Assembly: GCF_020164455.1 (NCBI RefSeq)
Contig: NZ_JAIQWW010000024.1
Coordinates: forward strand, 29,813 to 93,812
DNA length: 64,000 nt
Direction: 5' to 3'
Origin: Phyllobacterium chamaecytisi
Lineage (GTDB): Bacteria; Pseudomonadota; Alphaproteobacteria; Rhizobiales; Rhizobiaceae
The notes under the pieces were generated by a model that did no database searches, was not told the origin of the DNA, and was given only the letters and a program-made list of their open reading frames with translations. The position numbers and the translations under genes are program-made. The first letter of the stretch is position 1. Each line of letters begins with the position of its first letter. Shown piece by piece: positions 61,390-64,000 of the stretch.

Positions 61390-63237
61390 ATGAAGCCTGG
61401 CGTCAGTGATCTCCTGCTCCATATTCAGAATGAAATTCTGGAAGCTGTGACCTCGGGTGATCCATTGCGCGACATCGCCGATTTGCTGTGTCGTAGGATC
61501 GAGAATCTGGTTCCAACCATCGTATGTTCAGTGCTCACAGTAGACCCGGACCAAAAGCTTCACCCGCTGGCCGGACCAAGCCTGCCTGACGCCTACTCTG
61601 AGGCGCTCGACGGGATCGAAGCCGGCCCCGCAGTCGGGTCGTGCGGAACGGCAGCCTACCTGGGCGAAGCCGTGATCGTTTCAGATATAAAATCCGACCC
61701 GCTCTGGGCCGATTTCAAGGCTCTGGCCCTGCCACTTGGATTTCGAGCCTGCTGGTCCACTCCTATCAAGTCGCGCGATGGACGCGTGGTGGGTACATTT
61801 GCTTTCTATTACAAAACAGTCCGGACTCCTGATGAACTGGAGAGGCGAATCGTTCAGACCTGTGTTCATCTGTGCGCAATTGCCATTGAGCATGAAGAGG
61901 TGCAGGCGCGCGACTATAAGCTCGCATACTTTGACGCGCTGACCGGGCTGTCCAATCGAACCCGCTTTGATGAAATGCTCTGCACGCGGATTCATGACAG
62001 ATCCGATTTCGGGCTTCTACTGGTAGATATCGATCACTTGAAATCTGTCAATGATACCATGGGACACCTGGTCGGAGACTTCCTGATCCGAAGTGTGGCT
62101 AACATGATTGGCGAGGGCCGACCGAGGGAGACAGCATTCCGGCTGGGCGGGGACGAATTTGCAGTAATCATTGATGGTGTCACAACTGCAGACGATCTGA
62201 CTGCCGCCGCTCAAGACGTTCTCCACAGAACCAGCGGTGCCGTAACTGTTGGATTGGACACACTTTTTCCCAGCGTCACGCTCGGCGGCGCCCTGTTCGG
62301 AGCCGATGGCGTTGAAGCAAATACGTTGCGGCAGAATGCGGATTTTGCGCTTTACCATGCCAAGGAGACAAATAGGGGAGGCTACGTTCAATTTCGTCCC
62401 GAGCTTCGCACGTCGATTGTCGACCGTATCCGTGCCATCCGCAATGTCGACGCTGCGTTGGTCGAGGGCCGCATAACGGCATATTACCAACCAATTGCGC
62501 AGCTGGCGTCATCAGAAATTGTGGGCCTGGAAGCTTTGGTACGCATGACTGATCTACAAGGCGCCGTGTCCCCTGCGGGCGATTTTGCTGCTGCGTTCTC
62601 CGATACCAAGATAGCCTCGCGTGTTACTGAGAGAATGTTGCACCAAGTTGCATCTGATATTCGCGAATGGTTGGACCTTGGAATACCGGTGGAGCACGTT
62701 GGCATTAATGTGACGACCGGGGACTTTCAATACGGAAATCTCCAGGCGAAGATCGAGGCATGCTTTGAGAAGCAAAATGTCCCGCTCAAGCACATTGTAC
62801 TGGAGGTTAGCGAGTCTGTATTCATGGGCGGCAGCGACCAGTTCGTGGCAAAAGCGGTAAAGCGGCTCCGCGATAAAGGACTGCTTGTTGCACTTGATGA
62901 TTTCGGCACGGGGTACGCTTCCCTTACTCATCTGATAAGCTTTCCGGTTGATGTCATCAAAATCGATCGGTCCTTCGTGGGGGCTTTGGCCAATGGAAAA
63001 GCAGGTTCAGTCATTGTCGCAGCTATCATGGACATGGCGAACCGGTTAGACATGCGGGTGATTGCAGAGGGTATCGAAACTATTGACCAGGAGCGGCAGC
63101 TGAGCGAGCTCGGTTGCCAGTTTGGTCAGGGATATCTTTTCGGCAAACCGGTCTCGGCGGCAGACATCCGGGAACTCTTGCTGGAGCAGCATCGTAGAGC
63201 GCATACGCGATCCAGCAGCTACCCATTCTGGCTTTAG
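61390..63237 (+). CDS. GAF-GGDEF-EAL c-di-GMP signalling protein
   Basis: A 615-residue cytosolic protein. Residues about 10-165 are a GAF sensor (VCSVLTVDPDQKLHPLAGPS, GPAVGSCGTAAYLGEAVIVS). Residues about 170-335 are a GGDEF domain with an intact LGGDEF loop at 253 but no RxxD inhibitory site (RPRE instead). Residues about 350-600 are an EAL domain with GLEALVRM (E381), VLEVSES, ALDDFGTGYASLTHL, KIDRSFVG, AEGIET and GYLFGKPV, so phosphodiesterase residues are present. It could make or degrade c-di-GMP; the GAF ligand decides. The start at 61390 is preferred to an upstream in-frame ATG. Confidence 0.92.
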   Translation: MKPGVSDLLLHIQNEILEAVTSGDPLRDIADLLCRRIENLVPTIVCSVLTVDPDQKLHPLAGPSLPDAYSEALDGIEAGPAVGSCGTAAYLGEAVIVSDIKSDPLWADFKALALPLGFRACWSTPIKSRDGRVVGTFAFYYKTVRTPDELERRIVQTCVHLCAIAIEHEEVQARDYKLAYFDALTGLSNRTRFDEMLCTRIHDRSDFGLLLVDIDHLKSVNDTMGHLVGDFLIRSVANMIGEGRPRETAFRLGGDEFAVIIDGVTTADDLTAAAQDVLHRTSGAVTVGLDTLFPSVTLGGALFGADGVEANTLRQNADFALYHAKETNRGGYVQFRPELRTSIVDRIRAIRNVDAALVEGRITAYYQPIAQLASSEIVGLEALVRMTDLQGAVSPAGDFAAAFSDTKIASRVTERMLHQVASDIREWLDLGIPVEHVGINVTTGDFQYGNLQAKIEACFEKQNVPLKHIVLEVSESVFMGGSDQFVAKAVKRLRDKGLLVALDDFGTGYASLTHLISFPVDVIKIDRSFVGALANGKAGSVIVAAIMDMANRLDMRVIAEGIETIDQERQLSELGCQFGQGYLFGKPVSAADIRELLLEQHRRAHTRSSSYPFWL

Positions 63238-63436
63238 CGCAGAAATTGTACAATGCGTCAGGCAACAGCAACCGTTCGTTTGAAAATGCCGATAATGGCG
63301 GATTTTCGACCGTTTTTGATTGGTTCCTCAAAGTCTACAATGTCTCTAAGCGTGCCAGCGACGCTTCCTTGACGAGCGAAGTCGTCTTGAAAGTTCCTAT
63401 TGTCCAGGTTCCGCGGGCTGTAGTAGACTTCGCCAC

Positions 63437-63709
63437 ATGAAAAATCACAGTCTTCATCATCCGGCCCGTGGAAATACTAAAAGTAGTTGGACGCTTACCA
63501 GTAAGCGCGGCGAAAGAATAAGTGCTGTCGAAGGTATGAAACTCACGCCACGGATGTCAACGGTGTTGGCTGAGTCTCGAGGTAAGACCGGCGACGAGCG
63601 TCGTACATTGGTCAAAGAGCTGGCAAAACAAAGCGCAAATAGTGGTCTACACCGCCGAATCCGACCCGCTCTGCTATCCGGGCATAATGGTCCTGCGCAA
63701 CAAACTTAG
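63437..63709 (+). CDS. Putative antitoxin-like small protein before a Fic relic
   Basis: A frame whose first 70 residues look like a small basic helical protein (TKSSWTLTSKRGERISAVEG, MKLTPRMSTVLAESRGKTGD, ERRTLVKELAKQ). The C-terminal 25 residues overlap the Fic fragment out of frame and are probably read-through after a lost stop. Position before a Fic gene suggests an antitoxin, but the S/TxxxEG/N antitoxin motif is only approximated by ISAVEG. Not recognised with certainty. The spacer 63238-63436 is empty. Confidence 0.45.
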   Translation: MKNHSLHHPARGNTKSSWTLTSKRGERISAVEGMKLTPRMSTVLAESRGKTGDERRTLVKELAKQSANSGLHRRIRPALLSGHNGPAQQT

Positions 63710-63910
63710 TTTACAGAATCAGGACGATTTAGACGAAGCGGAGCTGGCACTGTTCCTAATCCGTGCGGACGAAGAGTTTCCGTACCGCGGGCTCGATTAC
63801 CCGCGCTATATGGCACTCCACACCATCTGTTTCAGGACGTCTATGAATGGGCAGGTCAACCGCAACCGTTGGCGGACTCAATCATGGATATCATTTCGTC
63901 CACCCAGTAA
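63642..63910 (+). pseudogene. Fic-family toxin N-terminal relic
   Basis: YTAESDPLCYPGIMVLRNKL then DEAELALFLIRADEEFPYRG and LDYPRYMALHTI match the start of Fic/cell-filamentation AMP-transferases. After a frameshift near 63828 the frame continues LFQDVYEWAGQPQPL and soon stops at 63910. The catalytic HPFxDGNGR motif is missing, so the toxin is dead. Confidence 0.65.
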
Positions 63911-64000
63911 GCATACATGGTGAGACCGTTGCTTCTTTATAGGGAGGGGCTGGCCACCCAGTTGGGGGTGTTTGCAGGAAACTCGTAACGAAACTTGACA

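Noticed and set aside
1..64000. CRISPR arrays, tRNA or rRNA genes, prophage and nif genes
   Set aside because: No regularly spaced repeats, no cloverleaf or rRNA-like conserved segments, no phage structural genes and no nitrogenase genes were seen on either strand.

Overview
The window looks like accessory DNA, probably a plasmid or chromid segment, from an alphaproteobacterium of the Rhizobium/Ensifer/Agrobacterium group. The main evidence is a complete FixL-FixJ-FixK oxygen-sensing circuit next to a cbb3 oxidase operon (fixNOQP) and its copper-insertion genes (fixI, fixS). A cyclase-TPR protein, several NitT/TauT-type and polar amino-acid-type ABC importers, and many gene relics fit the same picture. 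I see no rRNA, tRNA, CRISPR array, replication origin or nif gene.

Region by region. 1-12.8 kb is a patchwork of small intact genes (HD protein, cupin, MocR regulator, cyclase-TPR protein, DUF3072, SemiSWEET, selO, rsgA). Between them lie decayed fragments of an adenylate cyclase, a sugar-binding protein, an acetolactate synthase and a GGDEF-EAL protein. 12.8-18.9 kb is a minus-strand operon of a TauABC-like importer, an AraD-type dehydratase and an RraA-like protein, with a divergent GntR regulator. 19.6-25.5 kb is a GC-rich plus-strand operon of a polar amino-acid ABC importer, an MmgE/PrpD protein and an NtaA/SnaA-type flavin monooxygenase. 25.7-30.6 kb is an RND efflux pair with a divergent TetR repressor and a clear operator array. 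30.7-36.5 kb is a degraded zone with a frameshifted M23 peptidase, a broken IS110 transposase, NTF2-like and VOC proteins and a lipid kinase. 36.6-40.7 kb is a sulfonate-type ABC importer translationally coupled to a second NtaA/SnaA-type monooxygenase.

41.5-52.8 kb is the micro-oxic island. A consensus FixK/FNR box stands before fixNOQP. A 62-residue membrane protein and a DUF2189 protein follow and occupy the position where fixG and fixH usually stand. Then come fixI, fixS, a frameshifted SPW-repeat gene, fixL, fixJ, a short receiver-like protein and fixK. A perfect 22-bp inverted repeat just before fixK is a candidate FixJ site. The expected logic is that low oxygen releases O2 from FixL heme, FixL phosphorylates FixJ, FixJ activates fixK, and FixK switches on fixNOQP.

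52.8-64 kb holds a DUF1275 protein, an SLC13 permease and a DUF2270 membrane protein. Three cyclic-nucleotide signalling proteins follow (a diguanylate cyclase, a class III nucleotide cyclase and a GAF-GGDEF-EAL protein), together with relics of a quinone oxidoreductase, an alpha/beta hydrolase and a Fic toxin with its putative antitoxin.
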